A stretch of DNA of 64,000 nucleotides from Gerris lacustris (GCA_951217055.1 OX578285.1:48486024-48550023); one strand, 5' to 3'. Shown: positions 21,645 through 31,824, numbered from the stretch's first letter. Program-made: numbers and translations. The notes: generated by a model from the sequence alone, not told the origin.

Positions 21645-22025
21645 TTTCTTTAATCAATTCTCTTGGCAATAATTTTGACAACTGTGAAGGAAATTATTGA
21701 TTTTTATTTATTTCCTATTTTTTAAATCTAGTGTATTGTCAATCATTTTGAAATCTGAAAAGAAAATTATTGATTTTTATTCATTTCTAACTTGTTTAAT
21801 CTATTGTTCTCTAGTCAATTATTTTTGCACCCATGAAGAAAATCATTGAATTTTATTATTATTTATCTATTTCTTAATCTATTGTTCTCTTGTCAATCAT
21901 TTTTCACCTGGGAAGAGAATCATTGATTTGTATTAATCCTTTATATTTTAAATCTATTGTCTTGTCAATCATTTTGACATCTGTTAAGAAAATTATTGAT
22001 TTTTATTAATCCCCTATTTGTTTAA
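21645..22025 (+). repeat. Diverged minisatellite, ~75 bp unit, five copies
   Basis: The phrase AATCTATTGT...TGTCAATCATTTT...GAAGAAAATTATTGATTTTT recurs at about 21650, 21727, 21798, 21876 and 21950, at intervals of 72-78 bp. The units differ by many substitutions and small indels, so the array is old. Confidence 0.8.
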
Positions 22026-22179
22026 TCCGGCGGTCGCTAAGCTACGCCCTTGGAGACGTTTTCATTCCTACCCTTCGCTCCACGAAAGTAGTTAGCAAAT
22101 GTAGCTAAAACAATACAAAGTTATAAGTTTTCCATAATGAAATATAATTTCAAATATTAAGAAAGATCAGCACGAGTCT

Positions 22180-22680
22180 TATATAAGTTTTTTGGCCGAA
22201 ATACGGTTATGGTTTATGAGCTTATTATCCATATTTGCTACCATTGTGAAGTCCGATACCTGAATGTTGCTTAGTTCATCCGGCCCGCTATGGACCATCT
22301 TATCCACATCCGGCCCTTCAACCAAAAAGATTGGAGACTTCTGCTCTAGATCGAGGAACAAGTTGAGCTTCTTCTTTTGGCAGCAAATGGATAGCCATGG
22401 AAAACTTCGGTAACGTTCGATCCGTAGTCAGCTTTCAAGTATTGGATATACTTGGCGGGTATCATCCTAGAGGAGACACTCCGAGGTCACACCACTTTAC
22501 TAAGATGTCCACCGTCTACAACCACATATTTAGCCTTCCTCTGGATCTCATCCAATCTTACAGGAGTGCGATGACTGCGTAAAAGTAAGACTTAGTGCTC
22601 TTCCTCACTCCTTCATCAAGATTATCAGTATTCGAGGCTCTGGAAGATTTTACTAGATACAATTCAAGAGACTCACTAGT
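22180..22680 (-). pseudogene. Decayed protein-coding remnant, two frames, unidentified
   Basis: One minus-strand frame reads DEIQRKAKYVVVDGGHLSKV, then an in-frame TGA near 22500, then AKYIQYLKADYGSNVTEVFH and GYPFAAKRRSS before a stop. A neighbouring frame continues with FLDLEQKSPIFLVEGPDVDK and SNIQVSDFTMVANMDNKLI, ending near 22180. GC content is higher than in the flanks. The phrase pattern VVDGGxLL...YG.NVTVVFDGY is one I associate with uncharacterised proteins repeated in arthropod genomes, but I cannot name a family. It looks like a processed or mobile-element-borne copy with one nonsense mutation and one frameshift. Confidence 0.45.
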
Positions 22681-22812
22681 TTTGGAGAAAGTGACAATTG
22701 TATAATCTATTTATTTTTAAAAATTCTGTGGTCTTTTACAGCCCGAAGACGTAGACTACGAGGAGGGTCCTTTGATCAAACCCAATGTAGCCTTTTATGA
22801 ATGCAACACTGG

Positions 22813-23116
22813 ATTGATACCAGACAACCAAACCCTTGACACAGCAGTGAATTGATACCAGACAACCAAACCCTTGACACAGCTGTGAATTGATACCATA
22901 CAACCAACCCCTTGACACAGCAGTGAATTGATACCAGACAACCAAACCCTTGACACAGCAGTGAATTGATACCAGACAACCAAACCCTTGACACAGCAGT
23001 GAATTGATACCAGACAACCAAACCCTTGACACAGCAGTGAATTGATACCAGACAACCAAACCCTTGACACAGCAGTGAATTGATACCAGACAACCAAACC
23101 CTTGACACAGCAGTGA
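22813..23116 (+). repeat. Minisatellite, eight perfect-register copies of 38 bp
   Basis: The unit ATTGATACCAGACAACC + AAACCCTTGACACAGCAGTGA starts at 22813 and every 38 bases up to 23079. The third unit carries CATAC for CAGAC and CCAACC for CCAAAC, and the second ends AGCTGTGA. All others are identical. Because 38 is not divisible by three and the unit lacks minus-strand stops, all three minus frames stay open. These are not genes. Confidence 0.97.
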
Positions 23117-23119
23117 ATT

Positions 23120-24425
23120 GTTGGTCGGTTAACCATGTAATCACAACTATGGTGTTTGTCATTTTACAATACGTCTTTCGCAGTTCCGAGTAATTTTTCT
23201 AAATAATATATTTTAAAAGCTCTTAATATATTTAAGAAGTTTTTAATAAACCTAACCCTGTACACAAAATCAATAAATATAGTGTAGTTTTTGAGGTTTA
23301 AGAATAACCAGACGTTGCTATAAAGATTTTTTCTTCCGAAAACCTAAAAATAAGGAAATATTTCCTATAGGATACATTTAGAATTGCGTATATGTCAATG
23401 TCAATTAAAACAAACTTGCTCAGGTTTCGGTCACAAAATTTCACTGTTTTATGTTTTTATGCCTCGTCCTTGTTGTTCTCCGGACATCCACACAGCCACC
23501 GGTTACTTGGATTAGAATGAGGTGTCAAGATGTACCCAACACCATTACAAATAGAAATAACAATAAAATATGTTAAAAAAAACAACAATTAATTTGGCCT
23601 TTTTTTAGGCATTTTAATGAATAGAAAACAACAATAACTTTAAATAATTAAGATAATAACTTAAAATAAGTTTTAAAATCAAAATGTATACAATACTTAC
23701 ACTTGCTTTAAGCAACAAATAGATATAAATAAAGTGTACAAGCTCTCTATATAACACAGAAATGAATTGATAAGCACCAACAAAAATATAAAGGTTTCAA
23801 AAAGACACAACAAATCACTCTCTTGACATTTCTGGTGATAAAAGGAACTAGTCACTGACTTCATTCCTTTTGTTATTTTTCTTCATAAACCTGATTCAAA
23901 CTTTTACCATTTCTAGTATTCCGACATAGTTCCTTTTATTACAGTTCGATTTGTATCGCTTTAATGTTTAATAAATAATGGAAAAATGAAAAAGCTCAAA
24001 AAGTGACTTAGTTCCTTTAGTCATCTTGCGATTCAATGATGACCGACGTCATTGTCAGGTAGTTTTAACACATACCCCGTCAGATTATCTACAATAAGTC
24101 GTTAAAATTCAGCCTAATCGTCAATTAATTTAATAACCTTGAACGAGGAAAGAGAAAATTACGAAGCAATAGAATGCATCTTAAGGTATTGACTTATACT
24201 CTGTAAGATTTTAGCCTTGTATCAACTTCTAAATGCACATCCGGTTTAATGTGATATAAAAAGAAACTGAAGCAACTTAACGTTCCGAGATAATGAAGTT
24301 TCAAGTGTTGTCATCATCAACTCGTATCAATGGGTGTTGGGTGTTGGGTGTTGGTCCCGACTTATTCCTTCTATTGTTTTAAGTGACTTGAGGCATGCAA
24401 GTGTTGTAATAGTGTGTAATAAAAG
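23120..24425. other. AT-rich unassigned interval
   Basis: No frame of note. A short GGTGTTGGGTGTTGG run (24333-24353) and a 27-base AT-rich duplication near 23640 are the only local structure. Confidence 0.45.
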
Positions 24426-25015
24426 TGAAAAGTAAGGTCCGAGACAATTCAAACAAACTTTATCATAAACCAGTTTATAATTGCTTAGCCCAGTGTTTTC
24501 CATTTATTAGTTTTCGTAGATACATTTAATTATTATTGAACATTTTATCAAAATGTGTCATAAAAATAACTTCTCCTCGGCGGGGAATCGATCCCGGCCC
24601 TCTCCGTCCGCGTTTGAAACTATTTTATCAGGTATTTGATTTTTCCCTGGAAAACTGCTTATATCGTTAGATTTGTATTTAAATGGAACACATTTTAGAA
24701 TTATTTAATCAAAATCGTCGAAACCGTTATTGAGAAATATTTCATCACGTTTTTTTTGTGTGGGGGGGGGGGGGGGGGTAGTGCCCCCAAATTTGGAGCT
24801 AAAATTAATTTCTTGATTTGGCCTCGGGGTGTGATTTTTTTTAACATTTATGCCAAATTTCGTCAAAATCGGCCGTGTAATTTTGGCTCCAGGCGTTTGC
24901 ACAGACAGTCATTTTTTAAAATGCCACTTTTTGGAATCAGGGGACCTTAATCCGTGTCAATACATCAAAATCGAATTTTTATCACAATACTTTCTCTTTA
25001 TATGAGAAAGTAAAA
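24426..25015 (-). repeat. Family B, near-complete reverse copy
   Basis: In reverse it shows GGTCCGAGACAATTCAAAC, the tRNA-like box as CGGGGAATCGATCCCGGCCC, a G run (24763-24778), TTTGGAGCTAAAATTAATTT, CAGACAGTCATTTTTTAAAA, and the terminal TTTCTCTTTATATGAGAAAG. The last block contains CTTTCTC...GAGAAAG, a terminal palindrome also seen at 48268. Confidence 0.75.
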
Positions 25016-25099
25016 AGGGCCGAGCTAAGCGGACTTTTATGATTACCTTTTAGGTAATATCTATAAGACATTCTCCAAACAAGTGTAACAGGAATAATA

Positions 25100-25200
25100 C
25101 TAGGCATCGCATAGCTCTATCATTCAAGCGAGCGTATTGAGATTTTCAATAAATATTAAATACTAAGGAAATTGTTAATCATATGGAGTGTCATAGTTAA
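25100..25200 (+). repeat. Family A, left part split by piggyBac
   Basis: CTAGGCATCGCATAGCTCTA through GTGTCATAGTTAA. The piggyBac element begins directly after the TTAA at 25197-25200, and family A resumes on its far side. Confidence 0.75.
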
Positions 25201-25480
25201 CCCTTAGTGACACGGGCTGGCGTAAAAAAGTTTCTGTAAATCACAGATGCAGGATGTGAGAATAATAAACGCTCACTCTACCTTATCACTACAGTCCCGG
25301 TCGAAACAGTCTCCTTTGATTGTTGCTTCAGTTTGCATAGTTTGCCGTGTTTATTTGCCTTGGTGCACTGTAAATTAATCAACTAGGCCCGGTAAATTAA
25401 TTGTGACCCCCGATCAATATTTGTCGGTTTTGCTTGAGTTGTCGGATTAGGATGATTATGGCGAGGAGTTATCTTAGGAC

Positions 25481-25572
25481 TGTGATGACTAATAATTATT
25501 AGTCATCACAACCTTAATTAATTACGGGCTTACAACCTTAATTAATTATAATTAATTAAGGTCGTAAGCCCG
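25481..25572. repeat. Two adjacent palindromes, 30 bp and 48 bp
   Basis: TGTGATGACTAATAA and its exact reverse complement form a loop-free 30-bp palindrome (25481-25510). CGGGCTTACAACCTTAATTA onwards folds with GGTCGTAAGCCCG (25525-25572) with one mismatch. Both lie inside the piggyBac relic. Confidence 0.9.
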
Positions 25573-25704
25573 ACACTAAGTCAGAAGCTGAAGAAGTCAA
25601 TCAATTATCAAAAGATTACTACCATGAGAGGAAACAGATAGAAGAGAAAATTGTGAGCTTCGCGAGATCATTGCAACTTATGTGGGAGATCTAAAGATCA
25701 CTAA

Positions 25705-25824
25705 ACAACTGTGGGCTGTTCCGAGTGTTCTGAATTTACTTGTAAGAACCATTTGAAAACAGTGAAACACTCGTACATTTGTGAGAGATGTAGTAGCGTC
25801 GATTCAGATGAATCTACTGACTGA
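25705..25824 (+). pseudogene. piggyBac transposase C-terminal cysteine-rich domain remnant
   Basis: Reads GCSECSEFTCKNHLKTVKHS then YICERCSSVD and a stop at 25822-25824. The spacing C-x2-C-x5-C-x2-H-x8-C-x2-C fits the cysteine-rich zinc-binding tail that helps piggyBac-family (DDE_Tnp_1_7) transposases bind DNA. A stop at 25702 closes the frame upstream. The catalytic Asp region is missing, so the copy cannot encode an active enzyme. Confidence 0.75.
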
Positions 25825-26176
25825 AATCGTGTGTATTCCTTCAGTTGCTAAAAATATGTTAATCTATGTAATACAGTTTATATATTGCTAAGGTGTTTTA
25901 AAGCTATTAGTAATAATATTATTTTCATTTTCATTCCAAGTTTGATAATCTGATAACAGATTTTTTTTTTTTTAATTAGGTACTCATTTTTTTGAAGTAA
26001 TTTTTTTTCATTGAGAAATAAATATGTAATATGATAATTGAAATTTTAGTTCAAAATTTCCAAAACGCAATCTAGATAATCTGGATTTGACGTATTTATG
26101 GTTTGAAAAAACATTGGCGCATAACGTTCGCCGCAAGTATCTCATTGTTTTTCCACTATAGCCGCGCCACTAAGGG

Positions 26177-26870
26177 TAAAGGCGATGAGTGAAATAGGTG
26201 GAGTGGGGGGTAACAGCCCTTCCTACATTACCCTACTTAACTACTCCCCTTCCTAACTTTTACGGCCCGAACTTGGTTTCATTTATTATTATAAATTTAT
26301 CACATATCACATCACTACACAAATTCTTCAATTTCAAGTTGAAATTTTACATGCCTGTTTCAATTGTGCTTTAGACGATGTATATGAAGTGCTATTAAAA
26401 TTGTTACATTAGAACGTAAGATATCGGTAGTATTTTAAACGTTTAGGTCCGCTTTAATAGTTTTAACGATCTTTATGCTATGGATTAATAAAGATCGTTA
26501 AAACTGTCGCTGTTAGTTTTACTAAAAAAAATTTGTTTGAAATAAAATGTTCCTCTCATCGAATAGGTGATGACGATGATGACTTAAGACGATTTTCATT
26601 ATTGCTGTTGGTTTTACTAAAAAAATTAAAAATCTATTTAAAAATATGTTTGCCTCGCCGAATATATGAAGGTAGAATCGTTTCCCATCCTAAGATTCCA
26701 ATTATTAATTTGAAGCTCACGGTCAGGTGAACGTTGCACACGAACGCTTGGATAGATAATGCTGTCCGGCGAACTTAGCCTGAGTATTAGTAATTGAAAC
26801 ATGTACATCAAACTTCAACTAAATTAGTCAAGTTTTACTCAAGTTGTCGAACGCTACACTACGCCCACTC
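26177..26870 (+). repeat. Family A, right part after piggyBac
   Basis: Resumes with GGCGATGAGTGAAATAGGTGGAGTGGGGGG, parallel to 8140-8170, and continues through TTTACATGCCTGTTTC, AGAACGTAAGATATCGG and GATAATGCTGTCC to TTTACTCAAGTTGTCG. An internal duplication of AAAGATCGTTAAAACT is present near 26490. Confidence 0.7.
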
Positions 26871-26934
26871 TAATTAGGCCGTGACATGTTACCACATTGA
26901 GTAATACAGAATAATATATAATTAATACAGAATT

Positions 26935-27335
26935 GGTATATAAGGGTATTATTATAAGAATTAATATAAATATTAATGTTGTTTTCATGTTTTTCTTCAT
27001 TATTCGTTAACATTTTATGAAAATATTTTATTAATTGAAATTATGTTTCTTTGATAAGTCATGTGACTGTGGCGGCATTGTAAACTCTTGTTTATAAATA
27101 TGTATGTTGTGTATTTAATAAATTATTTATATAATATGCATTACTTAAATAAGGTTTATTGTGCTATTTCATATGTTTATTGTGTTTCTAGAACTTAAGT
27201 TTCACTTCTAATGCGTGAGAGTGAGTCTCAAACATATTTTTTTTGTAACATACAATCAAGTTTAGTGAGAGGGTTTTCTATCGACCCATTTTGATTCAAG
27301 ATGGTGGCCATACATGTATTCGAAACCAATTCCCC
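26935..27335 (+). repeat. Family E copy 1 (partner 40930-41400, reverse)
   Basis: Shares, in inverse order with 40930-41400, the blocks ATTGGTATATAAG, AATGTTGTTTTCATG, TTATGAAAATATTTTATTA, CTAGAACTTAAGTTTCACTT and GATTCAAGATGG. No reading frame. At the other locus an (AT)n array sits at one internal junction. Confidence 0.65.
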
Positions 27336-28250
27336 TCAGTAGCATAATTACCATTACTTTTTGATACATACCTACAAATTCTTTTTGGTAATGTTTTTGA
27401 AGGTTTGGAGTTTATGACGCGGAACTTAAAGTTTAGCTCACAATGAGTTATAGTGATCTCGATGTCGTCGGGTGCTTTCTTATCTCTTTTTCCTCTTATT
27501 TTTTCAAAATCATTTGGATTATCAATAGTATTATTGTTTTAGCTGCGAGGGAAACTCATTATGATGAGATTAAGCGTGGCGCCGACTCACCGTGCCTAAT
27601 TTACAAATAAATAAAATCCTATTATTCCAATCCTCAATAAAGAGAGAAGACTTAAGCAATTAAAATTAGGAAATACGAAACTAAATATAATCAATACTTC
27701 TTCTTTATTATAAAATGTATTAGTTTTTATAATTTGATTGAGAATGACATCGATTTTACTTTAATACCGCGTTGTCATTTTATTTATTTTTTATTTTAAT
27801 TAAGTAAATGGAAACATTATTTAAATTAATTAAATACTTTTTTATTAATTTTTTTTGCTATTTTAAATTAGGTTTGGGTGCTATTGTCTTGAGTTTACCC
27901 CTCGACAGTTGACTAATGTGAAGCCCCGCTACAACTGTTTTGCTTTACTTGTCCAAGCGGAGTTGCCTTTGAACCGTAATTGGGTCAGAACCTTTGAAAT
28001 AACGATGGCAAACTCCACATTGTACCCAATACAATAATGTTTGGTTCTGTCCAGAACTCTTTGATCCTTATTTACCGCTGTAGCACTTGCTTCATCTCTT
28101 TCTTCAATGATACTCTGAGCAGAGAATAGAGAAGCTTCTCTTTCATATGCCACTCAGATAGTAAGTCCTTCTAATTCTCATTTTATTAACTTAATTAAAT
28201 GTTTCCAAACACATTTATCTGCGGTTCCCTGTAGGACACGAGTTATGTTT
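27336..28250. other. Unassigned interval
   Basis: A 74-codon minus-strand frame (27929-28153) lacks an ATG start and has no recognised domain, so I do not call it. The remainder is AT-rich. Confidence 0.4.
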
Positions 28251-28254
28251 TACT

Positions 28255-28618
28255 TTCTTCTATAAAGAGAAGGTATTTGAATGGCGCGAACATTCGATTT
28301 TGAGATTTTGATGGATTTACACGTTTTGTGGTCACCTGAGTCCAATGAAGTGTTTTTTAAAAAATGTCTGTCAGTTCAGACGACAACAAAAAACTGACAG
28401 ACATTTTTCAGACGAGTAGAGCCTAAACTACTGCGGGCAGATTTTGACGAACTTTGGCATAGTGTTTAAAAAAATCATATCCCGAGACGACATCAAGAAA
28501 TTAATTTTAGCTCCAAATTTAGGGGCGCTGCCCCCCAAGAACTCTAAAAAGAAGTGAAAAAGAAAAATTATTTCTTGAAAACGGCCCCGACTATTTTGAT
28601 TAAAAAATTCCAAAATCC
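28255..28618 (+). repeat. Family B, partial copy
   Basis: CTTCTATAAAGAGAAGGTAT start block, ATTCGATTTTGAGATTTTGA, a duplicated and inverted CTGACAGACATTTTT piece near 28390, then TTTTAGCTCCAAATTTAGG. It ends before the tRNA-like box. Confidence 0.7.
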
Positions 28619-28639
28619 AATATCAACCATCTCAGCATC

Positions 28640-28850
28640 TTACCAGATCGTTACTCTTGCTCAAAAAACAATCCTGCCATCTTTAGACAGGCATTCTTAC
28701 TGGACACTGTAGGCTAAATCGACATCTACATCTGCTTGGCCTAGCAGAAAGCCCAGTGTGCAGGCTGTGCGAGGAAGAGGATGAAACCCCTTCTCATCTT
28801 TATTAGCAGCTGTCCTGCATTAACACGCCTGAGGTGGAAAATCTTTGGCT
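28640..28850 (+). pseudogene. Jockey/R1-like LINE C-terminal cysteine motif fragment
   Basis: Reads LTGHCRLNRHLHLLGLAESP then VCRLCEEEDETPSHLY before a stop at 28803. L-T-G-H...L...L-G...S-P-x-C-R-x-C-x-E-x-x-E-T-x-x-H is the conserved tail found downstream of the RT/RNase H region in Jockey- and R1-type insect LINEs. A stop at 28684 lies just upstream, so only this short fragment is readable. Confidence 0.75.
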
Positions 28851-28865
28851 TAACCATATAAAATA

Positions 28866-28892
28866 GGGGGGGGGGGGGGGGGGGGGGGGGGG
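28866..28892 (+). repeat. Poly(G) tract, 27 nt
   Basis: An unbroken run of 27 G at the left margin of hAT-end-like sequence. G-runs adjoin hAT-like ends at 38010, 40540, 54730 and 56030 too. Confidence 0.95.
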
Positions 28893-29496
28893 CAAGGGGG
28901 GCAAATGCCCAGGGGCCCGGGTCTTCAGGGGGCCCGGGCCTCCGGGGGTGGCCCTGGAATTTTACAACCAAAAAGGTAAGATGGATATTGTGATTAGTGG
29001 CATAACTATAGGTCCGGACCCAGTGCCAAGGGGCCCCCAAATAATAATAAAAAACATGAACTACTATCTTTGTACCAATGTCGGTAGAGGCCACTTTAGA
29101 ACATAATAAAATCTAACTTGGAATTGTACTACTATACTATTGTAAGGGGACCCATTCAGTTCTGAAGGCAAATGTTTTTTTCTTATGAATTTATTTTTTG
29201 GCGGGGGCCCCCAATGCCCTAGCTAAGTTTGGGTGGTAAAGTTGACTCACGCCACGGAAATTAAACAGAAATGAATACAAAACTTAACCAACAGTACATA
29301 TGTATTTGAAATTCGTCCCCACCAAACATATTTTCCTCTAAAGACAAAATTGCCCTCAGAATTCCTTAAAACTCATATTTAAATAATTAAATTTTTAAAA
29401 AATTGCTGGGGGAGGACCCCCGGACCCCCCTTATTTCATCAGAGGGGCCCAAATGCTAACTTGCCCAGGGGCCCGGAAATCCTCTCAGCGGCCCTG
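28893..29496. mobile_element. hAT-like terminal sequences, nested
   Basis: The right terminus reads inward from 29496 on the minus strand as CAGGGCCGCTGAGAGGATTT then CCGGGCCCCTGGGCAAG, a typical hAT start (CAGGGCCG). The left side has the matching CCCAGGGGCCCGGG at 28909. Inside sits a second small element (28995-29255) with AGTGGCATAACTATAGG against TTGACTCACGCCAC, also hAT-like. There is no transposase in either. The left terminus of the outer element is not clean. Confidence 0.6.
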
Positions 29497-29509
29497 GTCT
29501 TGTGGGCTC

Positions 29510-29740
29510 GTTAAAAACAATAAATAAATAAATAAATAAACATTTAAATTCCTAATTATCTAATTTAATTTATATTCCGCTGCTGTCCAATTTCATTTTT
29601 AATTATGTTACCTTTTAATTGTGTATTCAGGGGTGTTAATAAAATTTTTTAAATTTTTTTTTTATTAACACCCATTTTTATGAACATAATTTAATTACTT
29701 TATCAAAACAAGTTTACTTCGGTTTTTTCAATTATATTTA
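29510..29740. repeat. AT-rich spacer with a palindrome
   Basis: An (AATA)n run at 29520-29545. GGGTGTTAATAAAA and TTTTATTAACACCC form a 42-bp inverted repeat at 29631-29672. Confidence 0.75.
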
Positions 29741-30105
29741 TTTTCATCGATAACTCGGAAAACTAGATTTATCTAGTGAAAACGGATTACAATGTTAAAT
29801 TCGTCTTTGAACGGACTAAAATAAAATATTTTAGTCAAATATCGTTTAAGCGGTTTCTTAATTAAGCGGTTTTTTAATTTTATTTTCACATGTCTTTCAG
29901 AGTTTTTTAGAATTAGCGCCCCCTAAATTTGTAGATAAAATAATTTCTCGATTTGACCTAGGGATATTTTTAGGGTCCGTAGCAAAACCAAAGACTCTTA
30001 TATTTTTCTGCGTGTTTTTGTCTGTCCATCCGTCCGTCTGTCTGTCTAAACCTTTCGTCCGATCACTTTGAAATTTGGCATATATGTGTTCACCAAATTT
30101 CATCC
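29741..30105 (-). repeat. Family B scrap and family D terminal arm, reverse
   Basis: 29741-29950 contains family-B-like text (ACTAGATTTATCTAG, CCCCTAAATTTGTAG). 29967-30100 is a reverse copy of the distal family D arm: TTTTTAGGGTCCGTAG, a CCGTCCGTCTGTCTGTCT run, and CTTTCGTCCGATCACTTTGA. Confidence 0.65.
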
Positions 30106-30129
30106 ATCTTATTTAAGAATTATGTCCAC

Positions 30130-30215
30130 TATAGTGCTCTTGCCAACTAAGCTACACTGAATATAGAGCCCTATATAGAGGGGCCGTGGTTCGAGTCCCG
30201 GCGCTGGAGTCTATC
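30130..30215 (+). ncRNA. Degenerate tRNA-like / SINE-head fragment
   Basis: CTCTTGCCAACTAAGCTACA and GTGGTTCGAGTCCCGGCGC resemble A- and B-box-bearing halves of a tRNA-like gene. The body is too decayed and partly palindromic (ATATAGAGCCCTATATAGAG) to fold as a functional tRNA. It is probably a SINE head. Confidence 0.35.
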
Positions 30216-30599
30216 TTCCATTGTTAACCCTAGAATGACACCGTTATTCCACATTCTAATCAGACACCGTGGGGTCCATAAGACCCCACCTAGGTTTTCC
30301 ACTCTATCCTGAAACGCGTGAAATATTATTGTAATACAAAAATATTAATTTCAATCTACAGGTCCAATACAATGAACGAAGAAAGAAAAATAAAATTTAA
30401 AAATTGTATTGACTTATAAACTAATGCTAATAATTAAGCAAGGTATGAAAAAAAGTAACTTTTTGTTTTAACAAAGCTGGTTTTAAAAATTAAAATCTAG
30501 CATGAAAATGGCAAGCTAACAAATTTCCTATTTTTTTTATAAAAAGAAACTAATAAAAGACAAAAAATCACAAAATTATACAAAATGTCCTCAGTGAAG

Positions 30600-30680
30600 C
30601 TTTTAGCATTCTAAGCATTTGTAGGACCGATGCTCATCACAAATAGCACCATGGCAATCACTGCATAGCATTCTTGTCTT
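30600..30680 (-). pseudogene. piggyBac cysteine-rich tail, frameshifted
   Basis: In a different frame from the upstream remnant the sequence reads KTRMLCSDCHGAICDEHRSY then KCLEC and a stop. The C-x2-C-x4-C-x2-H-x4-C-x2-C pattern is the C-terminal zinc-binding tail of piggyBac transposases. At least one frameshift and a TGA separate it from the catalytic-region remnant. Confidence 0.75.
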
Positions 30681-30684
30681 TTAA

Positions 30685-30945
30685 TCCTTTCCTTCATAGT
30701 TTGACTAGGGAGAAGTCTAATTCAAAAATAAAATCCTTCCGCGGTAGTTTCTTTTGCCAGTTGGCCATACAATGAAGAATAGCAGCGTTGACACCTGCCT
30801 GATCAAGTATATACCAAAGAAAAACCGCTGAGGCCACCTGCGGGTTAAACGAATCTGTCCTACATTTTGTTTTACTATAGCTTATGATGATTTCAGGGTT
30901 GCCTTTATCAGGATCGATAGAATCATCTTGATGGAGGGTTAATTA
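30685..30945 (-). pseudogene. piggyBac transposase remnant, internal deletion
   Basis: Reads HQDDSIDPDKGNPEIIISYS, then KTKCRTDSFN, VASAVFLWYILDQAGVNAAI and LPRKDFIFELDFSLVKL before a stop at about 30685. YSKTK.. followed by ..VFLWYILDQAGVNA matches the region around the last catalytic Asp and the following helix of piggyBac (DDE_Tnp_1_7) transposases. The usual V-D-T-L-D segment and the R-x-W-P block that follows are missing between them. It is therefore an in-frame internal deletion, not merely 5' truncation. Confidence 0.8.
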
Positions 30946-31218
30946 GAGCAACTATAAATTAGTGTTGGCTGAAAAAAGTTGGTGGGTAACTACACCGTGG
31001 GGTCAGCTAGACCCCAGAAGCACTTGACATGCTCACTGTTCAAAGATTATACAGAAACTGATACCTTTGATTGGTGAAATAGGGGGGGGGGGGGGGTGGG
31101 CAGGAAGGTAAAGAGTATTTAGACAAGGAAAAAAAAACATCTTTGATTCACAGAAATAAGATCTGCGCTTAAGCTATTTTACTTGGGGTCATACAGACCC
31201 CCGGTGTCATTCTAGGGC

Positions 31219-31285
31219 TAATAATAATTATAATTTGATTTAAATTAAAATATATACTTTCCGTAGTATGAATACTACGAAAAAC
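31219..31285 (+). repeat. Short dispersed repeat, inverted partner at 43697-43765
   Basis: AATAATAATTATAATTTGAT through CTTTCCGTAGTATGAATACT is found in reverse complement at 43697-43765. It abuts the piggyBac right end here and a family B copy there. Confidence 0.7.
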
Positions 31286-31289
31286 TTAA

Positions 31290-31820
31290 AAATTAATTCT
31301 AATTGATTTTACAAGGTACATGTACCAATCGGGTACTATATAATTATAAGCGATGTTTCTCGGTTTAGTTCTATTGTCATAAATTTCGACTCCTAGACTA
31401 GTGGAAAATTAAAAGCTTAATTCGAGACTAGGTATCGTTATTGACAGAGGAAATTATTCTTAAGAATTATGTACTATTATTATAGATCGGTCATTATATC
31501 TATGATGTAAGTTGTTTATTTATCTCTGTTGATTAGATTTGCATCGTAAACCCCCGTGTGTATTTATTTAATTATTCTCTTTCTATTTGCTAACCACCCT
31601 ATGTCTACAAATCTAGAGTCCGCTCGATACTGTAACTGACCAGCGCAATCAGGCTCAAGCCCTTCCACAACCAACACAAATAAATTAAAAATATATATTT
31701 CTCGTTATTTTGATTATTTTTTATTACTAGGTATTAACAAAATATAATTAAATCTCAATCCTATCCACACATTTAACAGATATAGCGACTTAAAAAAAAA
31801 TATTCTTTTAAAAAAATAGG
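31290..31820. other. AT-rich unassigned interval
   Basis: No frame, repeat end or RNA-like feature seen. Confidence 0.45.
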
Positions 31821-31824
31821 GTAA

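Larger units (their letters stand above)
25201..26176 (+). mobile_element. piggyBac-type element, internally deleted, 976 bp
   Basis: The left end CCCTTAGTGACACGGGC and the right end GCCGCGCCACTAAGGG are imperfect inverted repeats. They abut TTAA on the left and TAAA on the right, as expected for TTAA-specific piggyBac transposition with one mutated base. The interior keeps only the end of the transposase. Insertion is inside family A, whose sequence continues on both sides, so the pre-insertion site can be read off. Confidence 0.85.
30228..31217 (-). mobile_element. piggyBac-type element, decayed, 990 bp
   Basis: Ends CCCTAGAATGACACCG and CGGTGTCATTCTAGGG are exact 16-bp inverted repeats. 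They are flanked by TTAA (30224-30227) and CTAA (31218-31221). Just inside each end is a GGGGTC(C)ATA(A/C)AGACCCC palindrome. The minus strand carries transposase remnants. A run of 17 G lies at 31081-31098. Confidence 0.9.

Noticed and set aside
22813..23116. CRISPR-like regular repeats
   Set aside because: The 38-bp units are directly adjacent with no unique spacers; this is a minisatellite in eukaryotic DNA.
22736..23162. Three overlapping minus-strand repeat proteins
   Set aside because: Product of a stop-free 38-bp tandem repeat read in all phases.
27929..28153. 74-codon minus-strand frame
   Set aside because: No ATG, a stop directly upstream, no recognised domain and no splice-site support.
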